The notes: generated from the sequence alone by a model not told the origin. A DNA stretch of 11,033 nucleotides from Klebsiella pneumoniae (GCA_945873015.1 CAMCBY010000091.1:1-11033); one strand, 5' to 3'; positions 1-7,195 are shown, numbered from the stretch's first letter. Numbers and translations: made by a program.

Positions 1-74
1 CGAAACAAGGCGTCGATGCCGCCCAGGACCGCGGGCACAGCGGCCAGTGTCGAGGCCTGCATGGAAAAATTCAT
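1..74 (-). CDS. Start of an unidentified protein (partial, runs off the left edge)
   Basis: Only about 24 codons are visible. They begin with ATG at 74 (MNFSMQASTLAAVPAVLGGI...) and stay open to the window edge. A second in-frame ATG at 62 is an equally possible start, and neither has a clear Shine-Dalgarno sequence. The TAA of the upstream dehydrogenase is in the same frame 21 bases before the first ATG, so the gene cannot start further upstream. The short spacing and shared strand suggest co-transcription with the dehydrogenase. The visible residues are Ala/Val/Leu-rich but too few to assign a family. Coding status is inferred from position and open frame only. Confidence 0.5.
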   Translation of the reverse strand, partial: MNFSMQASTLAAVPAVLGGIDALF

Positions 75-95
75 GGCCGACTGAGCGCGCGCGAT

Positions 96-1007
96 TTACA
101 CCGGATCCCAGGGCCACACGTCCTGCGAACGGTCGAGCGCGTAGAAGTCCGACTTCAATGCCGGGATCGCATGCTCAGCGATGGTTTCGGCCGTCCAGCC
201 GTCACCACGGTGCATGGAGCGTTTGGGCCGATGCTGGCTCATGAGGAAGATTTCGTTATTACGCACTGCGAAAATCTGGCCGCTGACCTCTTTGGCGGCG
301 TCAGACAGCAGATAAACCGCCATCGGCGCAATCTTGGCCGGGGTCATTTCTTTCAGGCGCTCAACGCGCTGGCGCTGCACTTCGTCAGTGATCGGAATGG
401 TGCCGATCATGCGTGTCCAGGCAAACGGTGCGATGCAGTTGGAACGCACGCCATTACGACCGAGATCGAGCGCGATGCTCTTCGACAGCGCAGCGATGCC
501 GAGTTTGGCGGCAGCGTAATTGGCTTGGCCGAAGTTGCCGATGAGGCCCGAAGTCGAGGTCATGTGCACAAAGGCGCCGGTATTGCGTTCGCGGAAATGG
601 TCGGCGGCCGCGCGGCTGACGTAGAAGGTGCCGTGCAGGTGCACGTCGATCACGGCGTGCCATTCCTCGAGGCTCATCTTGTGGAACATGCGATCGCGCA
701 GGATGCCGGCGTTATTGATCACGCCGTCAAGCTGGCCGAAATTGCTGATCGCGTCGGCCACCATCGCCTGCGCGTCTTCATAACGCGCGACGCTGCCGAA
801 GTTGGCAACCGCCTGGCCACCCATGGCTTCGATTTCGCGCACCACTTCCTTGGCAGGTGTGCCTTCGATGTCGGTGCCGTCGGTGCTGGCACCGAGATCG
901 TTCACCACCACTTTGGCGCCAGCGGCCGCCATTGCCAGAGAAAAGTCGCGGCCAATGCCACGTCCACCGCCAGTCACCAATATCACTTTGCCGTCGAGCA
1001 TACCCAT
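96..1007 (-). CDS. Short-chain dehydrogenase/reductase, (3R)-hydroxyacyl-CoA dehydrogenase type
   Basis: This 303-residue protein is a classical SDR, a cytosolic NAD(P)-dependent oxidoreductase. The Rossmann nucleotide-binding motif TGGGRGIG is at residues 12-19 and NNAG at 98-101. The catalytic set is Ser151, Tyr164 and Lys168, with the usual 13- and 4-residue spacings. The sequence after the first strand (VVVNDLGAS followed by a loop) resembles the dehydrogenase domain of peroxisomal-type multifunctional beta-oxidation enzymes, which oxidise (3R)-hydroxyacyl-CoA. A C-terminal extension of about 50 residues after the SDR core (from about 252, ending WPWDPV) fits that subgroup better than FabG, which is near 245 residues. 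The ATG at 1007 is preceded by GGAGGT at a good distance, which supports this start over the ATG two codons later. It lies 117 bases after the LLM oxidoreductase on the same strand. The substrate is unknown; an acyl-CoA role is inferred from family resemblance. Confidence 0.87.
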   Translation of the reverse strand: MGMLDGKVILVTGGGRGIGRDFSLAMAAAGAKVVVNDLGASTDGTDIEGTPAKEVVREIEAMGGQAVANFGSVARYEDAQAMVADAISNFGQLDGVINNAGILRDRMFHKMSLEEWHAVIDVHLHGTFYVSRAAADHFRERNTGAFVHMTSTSGLIGNFGQANYAAAKLGIAALSKSIALDLGRNGVRSNCIAPFAWTRMIGTIPITDEVQRQRVERLKEMTPAKIAPMAVYLLSDAAKEVSGQIFAVRNNEIFLMSQHRPKRSMHRGDGWTAETIAEHAIPALKSDFYALDRSQDVWPWDPV

Positions 1008-1124
1008 GATGCGTAGACCTCCGTCGTCTAAAGATTCGTGTGTATGACGGGAGGGTTCGCCTGCGGCGCGCCCACCCGCGTCATCGTTTTTGTTGTTGGC
1101 CGCGTCTGCGCGCGACCGGGTGTT

Positions 1125-2024
1125 TCAGTCGTCGTCGTCGGGCGTGCGCGTATCGCCCTGTGTGTCGAGCAATTCCTCGGCGAGCTGTTTCAGCTCATCG
1201 AGGATGTCGTCCAGTTCTCGCGCTTTTATCCAGATGATCAGTTCGTCGGCTCCGGCCGCGGCTACCTGATCGCGCTCGGCGGCGGTGCGATACAGTCCTT
1301 CGAGCGCGAAGGGTGCCACATGCACGCTGCGGCGATCGCGACCCGCGCTCGTGCAGGCGGCGTCCAGTGCGCGGCAACCGGCTGCAAATTCGTCTAGCGA
1401 AGACATCACCGGAATCCAGCCCTCGCCCCACTCGACGACGCGTTTGAATACGCGCGCTGAGCCTGAGCTGCCGAACATCACCGGTGGGCCGGCCGGCTGT
1501 TCGGGTTTCGGGTAGGAGCGCAGAGGCGGAAACTTGTAATAACGACCGCTGTGGGCGGGCGCGTCTTCGCGCCACAACTTGCGCATCACTTCCACGCACT
1601 CGCGGGTCTGCGTCCAGCGGTGATCGAAATCGACGCCGAGAATTTCCGATTCTTCGCGGTTCCAGCCGGCGCCGATGCCGAATTGCACGCGGCCGTAACT
1701 ATAGTGATCGACCGATGCGACCTGCTTGGCGAGGATCAGTGGATTGTGTTCCGGAACGAGACAGATACCGCTGCCGAGCCTGATGCTACGGGTGGTGGTG
1801 GCGGCGCGTGTCAGCGCCACCCACGGGTCCGGCATCTGCCACAGATAATCCGGCGGCGGGTTGCCTGGGTCGCCGACGTAATCCGATGCAAACGACATCG
1901 GCATGATCGCGTGTTCAGGCACCCAGTAGGAATGGAAGCCCAGATCCTCGGCGGCCTTGGCGACAATCGCAGGGTCGCCGCGGCGATCGGGCAGGATCTG
2001 AAATACCCCGATTTTGAGTGACAC
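1125..2024 (-). CDS. LLM-class oxidoreductase, probably F420-dependent
   Basis: From the GTG at 2024 this gives 299 residues (SLKIGVFQILPD... onwards), the usual length for luciferase-like monooxygenase (TIM-barrel) proteins. Family features are visible in order: the N-terminal strand KIGVF, WVPEH at 34-38, PEHNPLILAKQVASVDHYSYGR at about 91-112, the phosphate-binding-type GIGAGWNREE at 116-125, and W/R-rich segments at about 137-152. This pattern matches the Rv2161c-like group of actinobacterial F420-dependent oxidoreductases, which move hydride between F420H2 and an organic substrate. An FMN-dependent LLM enzyme remains possible. An upstream ATG at 2165 would add 47 residues without family resemblance, whereas GTG 2024 has GGAGG six bases before it. 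The C-terminus ends in four Asp. The gene is divergent from the F420 biosynthesis operon, which supports F420 as cofactor by context. The substrate is unknown. Confidence 0.88.
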   Translation of the reverse strand: MSLKIGVFQILPDRRGDPAIVAKAAEDLGFHSYWVPEHAIMPMSFASDYVGDPGNPPPDYLWQMPDPWVALTRAATTTRSIRLGSGICLVPEHNPLILAKQVASVDHYSYGRVQFGIGAGWNREESEILGVDFDHRWTQTRECVEVMRKLWREDAPAHSGRYYKFPPLRSYPKPEQPAGPPVMFGSSGSARVFKRVVEWGEGWIPVMSSLDEFAAGCRALDAACTSAGRDRRSVHVAPFALEGLYRTAAERDQVAAAGADELIIWIKARELDDILDELKQLAEELLDTQGDTRTPDDDD

Positions 2025-2030
2025 GTACGA

Positions 2031-2035
2031 CCTCC
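2031..2035 (-). promoter_or_regulatory. Ribosome binding site fixing the GTG start of the LLM oxidoreductase
   Basis: On the minus strand GGAGG lies six bases before GTG 2024, an ideal Shine-Dalgarno placement. The protein homology also begins at this codon. It is the main reason for rejecting the longer reading from ATG 2165. Confidence 0.8.
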
Positions 2036-2149
2036 GCTGCAACTCGGGAATGGCCTGCGATACCCCCAATCGGCGGGGCATGAGCATCGGCCAGCAAAGC
2101 GCCGAATAGTACTCGATTCGTTCCGGGGGTGTAATTGCCGAACGGGGTG

Positions 2150-2166
2150 TGTGCGAGACGCGCACA
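2150..2166. promoter_or_regulatory. Inverted repeat TGTGCG-N5-CGCACA, candidate operator
   Basis: The two six-base arms are perfect reverse complements around the spacer AGACG. The repeat ends four bases before the weak TTGCGC box of the cof side, a position suited to a dimeric regulator acting on cofE and possibly on the LLM gene. In high-GC DNA a repeat of this size can arise by chance, and no regulator gene is in the window. Confidence 0.3.
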
Positions 2167-2281
2167 AGGCTTGCGCGCGCGCCGCTCTTCGCGGTTACAT
2201 TAGCCCGCCCGGCACGGCCGGGACCATGCGCCGAACCTGTGCACCTGCGCGGCGCGTTGCCACCTCAGCTTCGGACTGTCT

Positions 2282-3043
2282 ATGCCTCATATCTCGCTGA
2301 CAACCTTGTCGCGCATCCCATTGATCGCGCGCGACGACGACCTTGCCGCCATCATCCTCAAGGCCGCCGCCGATGATGGTGTGCGGTTCAGTGCCGGCGA
2401 CATCGTGGTGGTGGCACAAAAGATCGTGTCGAAGTCCGAAGGCCGCCTGATTCCGATAGCGAGCGTCACGCCCGGCGCGGCGGCGCTTGAACTTGCGAGT
2501 GCGACCGACAAGGACCCGCGCATGGCGCAGTTGATTCTCGACGAAGCGGCGCATGTCATGCGGCGCAAGCCGGGGGTTATTATCGTGCGGCATAAGCTTG
2601 GCCATGTCGGCGCCAATGCCGGCATCGATCAGTCGAACGTCGAACACGAGGGCGGCGAGCAGGCCTTGCTGTTGCCGCTAGACCCGGATGCGTCAGCCGA
2701 GCGTTTGCAGCAGGCCCTGAGCGCGGCAGCCGGGTGTCATCTCGGTGTCATCGTCTGCGACAGCATGAACCGACCCTGGCGCCTCGGCACTATCGGCGGC
2801 GCCATCGGCTGCGCCGGTATTGAAGTATTGGACGACAGGCGCGGGCAGCACGACATGTTTGGCCGCGAACTCAAGGTCACCATGATCAACCGCGCCGATT
2901 CCATCGCGGCGATGGCGACATTGATCATGGGTGAATCCATCGAGCGCACACCGGTCGCGGTGGTGCACGGTTTTGCGGTCGATGCACACCACGGGCGGGC
3001 CGCCGACATCATCCGCCCGCCCGCCGACGACCTGTTCAACTGA
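2282..3043 (+). CDS. cofE: F420-0:gamma-L-glutamate ligase CofE (stand-alone)
   Basis: The 253-residue protein is a complete CofE. It uses GTP to attach glutamates to F420-0 through amide and then gamma-glutamyl links, the last stage of coenzyme F420 synthesis in the cytosol. Family motifs visible are VVVAQKIVSKSEGR at 42-55, GANAGIDQSN at 110-119 with a probable metal-binding Asp116, CDSMNRPWRLG at 159-169 with Asp160, and the Gly/Ala-rich AIGCAGI at 174-180. The middle of the third motif (SMN) differs slightly from the common TFGRPWR form. The length matches archaeal CofE. Unlike mycobacterial FbiB there is no C-terminal nitroreductase-like FMN domain. It is the first gene of a four-gene operon; its TGA is two bases before cofD. 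The ATG at 2282 has no obvious Shine-Dalgarno but begins just before the conserved N-terminal strand. Confidence 0.95.
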   Translation: MPHISLTTLSRIPLIARDDDLAAIILKAAADDGVRFSAGDIVVVAQKIVSKSEGRLIPIASVTPGAAALELASATDKDPRMAQLILDEAAHVMRRKPGVIIVRHKLGHVGANAGIDQSNVEHEGGEQALLLPLDPDASAERLQQALSAAAGCHLGVIVCDSMNRPWRLGTIGGAIGCAGIEVLDDRRGQHDMFGRELKVTMINRADSIAAMATLIMGESIERTPVAVVHGFAVDAHHGRAADIIRPPADDLFN

Positions 3044-3045
3044 GT

Positions 3046-3987
3046 ATGGCGCGTTATCTCGCCCTGAGTGGCGGTGTTGGCGGCGCCAAACTCGCGCTTG
3101 GCCTGAGCCATTTGTTGACCCCCGAAGAACTCACGCTGGTGGTCAATACCGGTGACGATTTCGAGCATCTCGGCCTGCACATCGCACCGGACCTCGATAC
3201 ATTGATGTATACGCTGGCGGGCTTGAACAATCCAGAAACGGGGTGGGGACGCGTCGGCGAAACGTGGCAGTGTCTCGATGCGCTCGCTGAGTTGGGCGGT
3301 GAAAGCTGGTTCCGTCTCGGCGACCGTGATTTGTCTGTGCATCTGCAGCGCAGCCTGCGACTGCGTGCCGGCGCGAGTCTGTCGGCGGTGACGGCAGAAC
3401 TCTATGGCGCGCTCGGCATCCGCCACCGTGTGCTGCCGATGAGCGATCAGCCGGTGCGCACGCTGGTGCACTGCGATAGCGAGACTTTGGCCTTTCAACA
3501 TTATTTTGTGCGCGAACGATGCGCGCCGCGCGTACGCGGTTTCAGTTTTGCGGGTGCGGAAAGTGCGCGGCCCGCAGCCGGTGTACTCGAAGCGCTGGCT
3601 GACCCGCAATTGCGTGGTGTCATCATCTGTCCGTCCAATCCGTTCCTGAGTATCGACCCGATACTCGCGGTGCCCGGAGTCCGTGCGGCCTTGCACGCCT
3701 GTGCCGCACCCGTGATTGCGGTGTCACCGATAGTGGCGGGTCTGGCCATCAAAGGACCGACCGCCAAAATCATGGAAGAACTGGCGCTGCCGCAATCAGC
3801 GAGCGCGGTCGCGAGCCACTTTGGCGAGCTGCTTGATGGCTTCATTCTCGATGAATCCGACCGCCATTTGAGCGCACAAATAGCCACGCAATCACTGCGT
3901 GTAATCAGCGCGCCGAGCGTCATGGTGACGCTGGACGATAGGGTCAATCTGGCGCACACTGCGCTCGAGTTTCTGAGATCATTCTGA
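3046..3987 (+). CDS. cofD: CofD, phospholactyl/phosphoenolpyruvyl transferase for F420-0 synthesis
   Basis: CofD (FbiA in mycobacteria) transfers a phospho-acid from its GDP-activated form, made by CofC, to the ribityl hydroxyl of FO. The product is F420-0, dehydro-F420-0 or the 3-phosphoglycerate analogue, depending on the donor. The 313 residues match the usual length. Motifs visible are LSGGVGGAKLALGL at 7-20, VNTGDDFEHLGLHIAPDLDT at 33-52, WFRLGDRDL at 88-96, MSDQPVRT at 132-139, CPSNPFLSIDPIL at 195-207 and SPIVAGLAIKGPTAKIM at 227-243. These line the FO and GDP sites in the family. The start follows the cofE stop by two bases with no clear Shine-Dalgarno, so translational coupling is likely. 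The sequence does not show which donor is used. Confidence 0.95.
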   Translation: MARYLALSGGVGGAKLALGLSHLLTPEELTLVVNTGDDFEHLGLHIAPDLDTLMYTLAGLNNPETGWGRVGETWQCLDALAELGGESWFRLGDRDLSVHLQRSLRLRAGASLSAVTAELYGALGIRHRVLPMSDQPVRTLVHCDSETLAFQHYFVRERCAPRVRGFSFAGAESARPAAGVLEALADPQLRGVIICPSNPFLSIDPILAVPGVRAALHACAAPVIAVSPIVAGLAIKGPTAKIMEELALPQSASAVASHFGELLDGFILDESDRHLSAQIATQSLRVISAPSVMVTLDDRVNLAHTALEFLRSF

Positions 3988-3994
3988 AGCCGCC

Positions 3995-4696
3995 ATGTGG
4001 GTCGTGGTTCCTGTCAAACGTTTCTCCAATGCGAAGACGCGACTGGCACCGCTGCTGTCGGCGGCTGAGCGTGAGTCCTTGGCACAGGCCATGTTGAACG
4101 ATGTGCTGCGCGCCATCGCCGAGAGTCGCCGTGTGGCGGGCGTGCTGGTGGTGTCGCGCGAAGTGCGTGCACGTTACAGCGTGGAACGGGTCGGTGGTCT
4201 GTTTCTGGAAGACAACGCAAACGATCTGTCGAGTGCGATCGCGCAAGCCGGAGAGTGGCTCGCCACCCACGGCCAGCGCGGCATGTTGATGATCCCCGGC
4301 GACGTGCCGTTGGTCAGCGGTCGTGAAATCGACGAAGTGCTGTTGACCCATCGTGGCGGACCGGCGGTGACGCTGGTACCGGATCGTGAACACGACGGCA
4401 CCAATGCGCTCGCAGTCAGCCCGGTCGATGCCATATCGTTCGCTTTCGGTACCGGCAGTTTCGCCAAACATCGGCAAGCAGCGCAGGATGCCGGCATCAC
4501 TGCGCAGGTCGCGTTGCTGCCGGGACTCGCACTCGATATCGACAATCCCATGGATCTGCAGACCTTGCTGACCTACGACAGCGAGACCGAGACCCTGGCC
4601 TATCTATGTGACAGCGGCATCGCGCGCCGCGTCATGCCTCGTCACACCAGTGCGCGCGACTTAAGTGACATCGCCGCCGCTTCACGGTTGTTGTAA
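3995..4696 (+). CDS. cofC: CofC guanylyltransferase (2-phospholactate, PEP or 3-phosphoglycerate)
   Basis: CofC (FbiD) is a small nucleotidyltransferase that couples GTP to a phospho-acid to make the short-lived donor consumed by CofD. The 233-residue protein shows VPVKRFSNAKTRL at 5-17, with Lys8, Lys14 and Arg16 in the nucleotide-binding loop. It also has PGDVPLV at 101-107 (metal-binding Asp), DREHDGTNAL at 130-139, FGTGSFAKH at 151-159, and LDIDNPMDL at 180-188 (second acidic site). About 45 residues follow the last motif, which makes the tail somewhat longer than I would expect for the family. The acid used differs among lineages: 2-phospholactate in archaea, PEP in mycobacteria and 3-phosphoglycerate in Paraburkholderia. 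It cannot be settled by reading motifs. The gene starts seven bases after cofD and ends three before fbiC. Confidence 0.93.
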   Translation: MWVVVPVKRFSNAKTRLAPLLSAAERESLAQAMLNDVLRAIAESRRVAGVLVVSREVRARYSVERVGGLFLEDNANDLSSAIAQAGEWLATHGQRGMLMIPGDVPLVSGREIDEVLLTHRGGPAVTLVPDREHDGTNALAVSPVDAISFAFGTGSFAKHRQAAQDAGITAQVALLPGLALDIDNPMDLQTLLTYDSETETLAYLCDSGIARRVMPRHTSARDLSDIAAASRLL

Positions 4697-4699
4697 GTC

Positions 4700-7159
4700 A
4701 TGAATGCGATAGCTTCGATACTCGCGGCGGCGGAGGCTGGTCAGTCGCTGGACGACAGCCAGTCTCTGTTGCTGGCCGATTGCACTGATTTGCCCGCCCT
4801 CATGGCGAGCGCCGCGCGTCTGCGCGATCAGGGTTTTGCCAATGGCGTGACCTACTCACGCAAGATTTTTATTCCGCTGACCCAGTTGTGCCGGGACGTG
4901 TGCCATTACTGCACCTTCGCGCAGGCACCCAAACGTCTGGCCGAACCCTACATGAGCATCGAGGCCGTGGTGGCGCTGGCGCGTGAAGGGCAGCGACAGG
5001 GCTGCAAAGAAGCGCTGTTCACCTTGGGTGAGCGTCCGGAACTGCGCTACAAGACCGCCCGCGACGCGCTCGCGCGGATGGGATTTGCTTCGACACTCGA
5101 ATATCTGCGCGCGGCGGCCGAAGCGGTGTTCAGCGAGACTGGTCTGTTGCCGCACATGAATCCCGGCACGATGTCGCTGGCGGAATGCGAGATGCTGCGT
5201 GAGGTTTCGCCGAGCATGGGCATCATGCTCGAGTCAGCTTCCGAGCGGCTGTGCGCGAAGGGTATGCCCCATCATGGCTCGCCGGACAAACGCCCCGCAG
5301 TGCGTCTCGAGACTCTGCGCAACGCCGGGCGCGCGCGTATCCCCTTTACCAGCGGCATTCTGATTGGCATCGGCGAGACCCGTCGCGAACGCATCGAGGC
5401 CTTGCTGGCGTTGCGCGCGGTGCATGCCGAGTTCGGACATATACAAGAAATTATCGTGCAGAATTTTCGGGCCAAACCCGATACCAAGATGCACGACGCG
5501 CCCGAGCCCGATCTGGACGATATGCTGTGGACGCTGGCGGTCGCGCGTTTGATTTTTGGCGCGCATATGAGTCTGCAGGCGCCGCCCAACTTAAGCCCCG
5601 GCGCGCTGCCCGATTTGATTGCGGCCGGCATCAACGACTGGGGTGGTGTGTCGCCGTTGACGCCCGACCATGTCAATCCCGAAGCACCCTGGCCCCATCT
5701 CGAACAACTGGCCGCCGATACCGCCGCGGCCGGCAAATTCCTGCACGAGCGCCTGACCATCTATCCGCAGTATCTGCGCGGCCCGGAGTCATGGGTGGCG
5801 GCACGTTTCGAGACGCCGTTGCTGCAGATGATCGATGCCGATGGGTATCCGCGTACCGATGAGTGGTCGCCGGGCGAGGACATGACTCCACCCGCGGCGA
5901 TTGTGGCGGCGATTACGCAGCGCCCGGCCCAGGTTTCGAGTGACATCGCGGCTATCCTCGCGCGCAGCGAAGCCGGCCAGCTTTTGCAGGAAAGTGAAAT
6001 TACGCGCCTGTTCCGCGCCCGCGGTGACGATTTCAGCGCGGTCTGCCAGGCCGCCGACCGACTGCGACGCGCCGAGAATGGCGACATTGTCAGTTTTGTC
6101 GTCAACCGCAATATCAATTACACCAACGTCTGTTATTTCAAATGCCAGTTCTGCGCGTTCTCGAAGGGCAAGTTGTCGGAGAATCTGCGCGGCTCGCCTT
6201 ATGACCTCGATCACAGCGAGATTCAGCGCCGTGTGGTCGAAGCCTGGCAGCGTGGTGCGACCGAAGTGTGTATGCAGGGCGGCATTCATCCGCAGTACAC
6301 CGGCGACACGTATCTCGCCATCTTGCAGGCGGTGAAAGACGCTGCGCCTGATATGCACATCCACGCCTTCTCGCCGCTGGAAGTGTGGCAGGGCGCAGCG
6401 ACCCTGAAGCTGCCGTTGCGCGAATACCTGCAGCGTCTGAAGAATGCCGGCCTCGGCACCTTGCCCGGCACGGCCGGCGAGATCCTCGACGACGAAGTGC
6501 GGGCGATAATCTGCCCCGACAAAATCAATACGGCGCAGTGGCTGGAAGTGATGCGTGCCGCCCATGAGGTCGGTTTCCGCACCACTTCGACCATCATGTA
6601 CGGCCATGTCGACCGGCTTGAACACTGGGCCCGTCACCTGCTGCGCGTGCGTGACTTGCAACGCGAGACCGGCGGCTTCACCGAATTTGTGCCACTACCG
6701 TTCGTGCACATGGAAGCGCCGCTGTATCTGAAAGGGCGTGCGCGCAAGGGGCCGACCTTCCGCGAATGTGTACTCATGCACGCAGTGGCGCGTCTGACGC
6801 TCTATCCGCACATCACCAATGTGCAGACCTCGTGGGTGAAGATGGGGCATGAGGGTGTGAAAGCCTGCCTCAACGCCGGCGCCAATGATCTCGGCGGCAC
6901 ACTCATGAACGAGAGCATCACTCGCGCCGCCGGCGCGAGTCACGGTCAGGAAACCTCGCCGGAAGAAATGATGGTCATGATTGAAGCCTGCCAGCGTATC
7001 CCGCAGCAGCGCTCGACCGCCTACGGGGCGGTGTCGGCGGAACGTGTCGCCGCCGGGCGTGGTGCCGGCGAACTCAGCGAGATAGTCAACACGCCGGCAC
7101 GCAAATACGAACGCACGGAACGCCGCGAATTGCTGCGTTCGCGTGTGGAAGCGCGCTGA
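4700..7159 (+). CDS. fbiC: FO synthase, CofG-CofH fusion (FbiC)
   Basis: This 819-residue enzyme makes the deazaflavin chromophore FO from tyrosine and 5-amino-6-ribitylaminouracil using two radical-SAM centres. The N-terminal CofG half (about 1-395) carries its 4Fe-4S ligands in CRDVCHYC (Cys64, Cys68, Cys71), followed by GILIGIGETRRER at 219-231 and QNFRAKPDTKM at 254-264. The C-terminal CofH half (about 410-800) carries CYFKCQFC (Cys478, Cys482, Cys485) inside the typical NINYTNVC...CAFSKGK context, plus MQGGIHP at 525-531. The order CofG then CofH is that of actinobacterial FbiC; archaea and many other bacteria have two separate genes. M. tuberculosis FbiC is slightly longer. Both CX3CX2C motifs are intact, so the enzyme should be active. 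The ATG is three bases after cofC, with only a weak upstream binding site. It is the last gene of the operon. Confidence 0.96.
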   Translation: MNAIASILAAAEAGQSLDDSQSLLLADCTDLPALMASAARLRDQGFANGVTYSRKIFIPLTQLCRDVCHYCTFAQAPKRLAEPYMSIEAVVALAREGQRQGCKEALFTLGERPELRYKTARDALARMGFASTLEYLRAAAEAVFSETGLLPHMNPGTMSLAECEMLREVSPSMGIMLESASERLCAKGMPHHGSPDKRPAVRLETLRNAGRARIPFTSGILIGIGETRRERIEALLALRAVHAEFGHIQEIIVQNFRAKPDTKMHDAPEPDLDDMLWTLAVARLIFGAHMSLQAPPNLSPGALPDLIAAGINDWGGVSPLTPDHVNPEAPWPHLEQLAADTAAAGKFLHERLTIYPQYLRGPESWVAARFETPLLQMIDADGYPRTDEWSPGEDMTPPAAIVAAITQRPAQVSSDIAAILARSEAGQLLQESEITRLFRARGDDFSAVCQAADRLRRAENGDIVSFVVNRNINYTNVCYFKCQFCAFSKGKLSENLRGSPYDLDHSEIQRRVVEAWQRGATEVCMQGGIHPQYTGDTYLAILQAVKDAAPDMHIHAFSPLEVWQGAATLKLPLREYLQRLKNAGLGTLPGTAGEILDDEVRAIICPDKINTAQWLEVMRAAHEVGFRTTSTIMYGHVDRLEHWARHLLRVRDLQRETGGFTEFVPLPFVHMEAPLYLKGRARKGPTFRECVLMHAVARLTLYPHITNVQTSWVKMGHEGVKACLNAGANDLGGTLMNESITRAAGASHGQETSPEEMMVMIEACQRIPQQRSTAYGAVSAERVAAGRGAGELSEIVNTPARKYERTERRELLRSRVEAR

Positions 7160-7171
7160 ATCGTGCCATCG

Positions 7172-7195
7172 CCACCGGCGCTCGCGCGCCGGCGG
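7172..7195 (+). other. GC-rich hairpin between fbiC and the CoA-transferase gene
   Basis: Ten-base arms (7172-7181 and 7186-7195) pair with one A-C mismatch around the loop TCGC, 12 bases after the fbiC stop. No T-run follows, so it is not a canonical Rho-independent terminator. It could protect the 3' end of the cof mRNA or attenuate read-through. It sits 46 bases before the next start codon. Confidence 0.4.

Larger units (their letters stand above)
2025..2281. promoter_or_regulatory. Divergent intergenic region between the LLM oxidoreductase and cofE
   Basis: These 257 bases separate two divergent transcription units, so promoters for both should lie here. Candidate elements are weak. For the cof operon, TTGCGC (2171-2176) and TACATT (2196-2201) are 19 bases apart, a poor sigma70 match. 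For the minus strand I saw only a TACTAT-like box (near 2107-2112). The region also holds a 6-5-6 inverted repeat (2150-2166), listed separately. No strong Shine-Dalgarno precedes cofE. That a promoter region exists is a firm inference from gene layout; the individual boxes are guesses. Confidence 0.5.

Noticed and set aside
171..1016. A 281-codon open frame on the plus strand across the SDR gene
   Set aside because: It is antisense to a clear SDR with intact catalytic motifs. The translation is His/Ala/Arg-rich without recognisable motifs, as expected for shadow frames in high-GC DNA.
1008..1124. A possible terminator between the LLM and SDR genes (A/T-run near 1085-1097)
   Set aside because: Read in the direction of the genes this is an A-rich run with no preceding stable stem, so it does not make a Rho-independent terminator.
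2025..2165. A 47-residue N-terminal extension of the LLM oxidoreductase from ATG 2165
   Set aside because: The extension has no family resemblance, and an ideal GGAGG lies six bases before the internal GTG at 2024 where homology begins.
2737..3696. A 319-codon minus-strand frame across cofE and cofD
   Set aside because: It overlaps two well-conserved genes on the other strand and has no family features.
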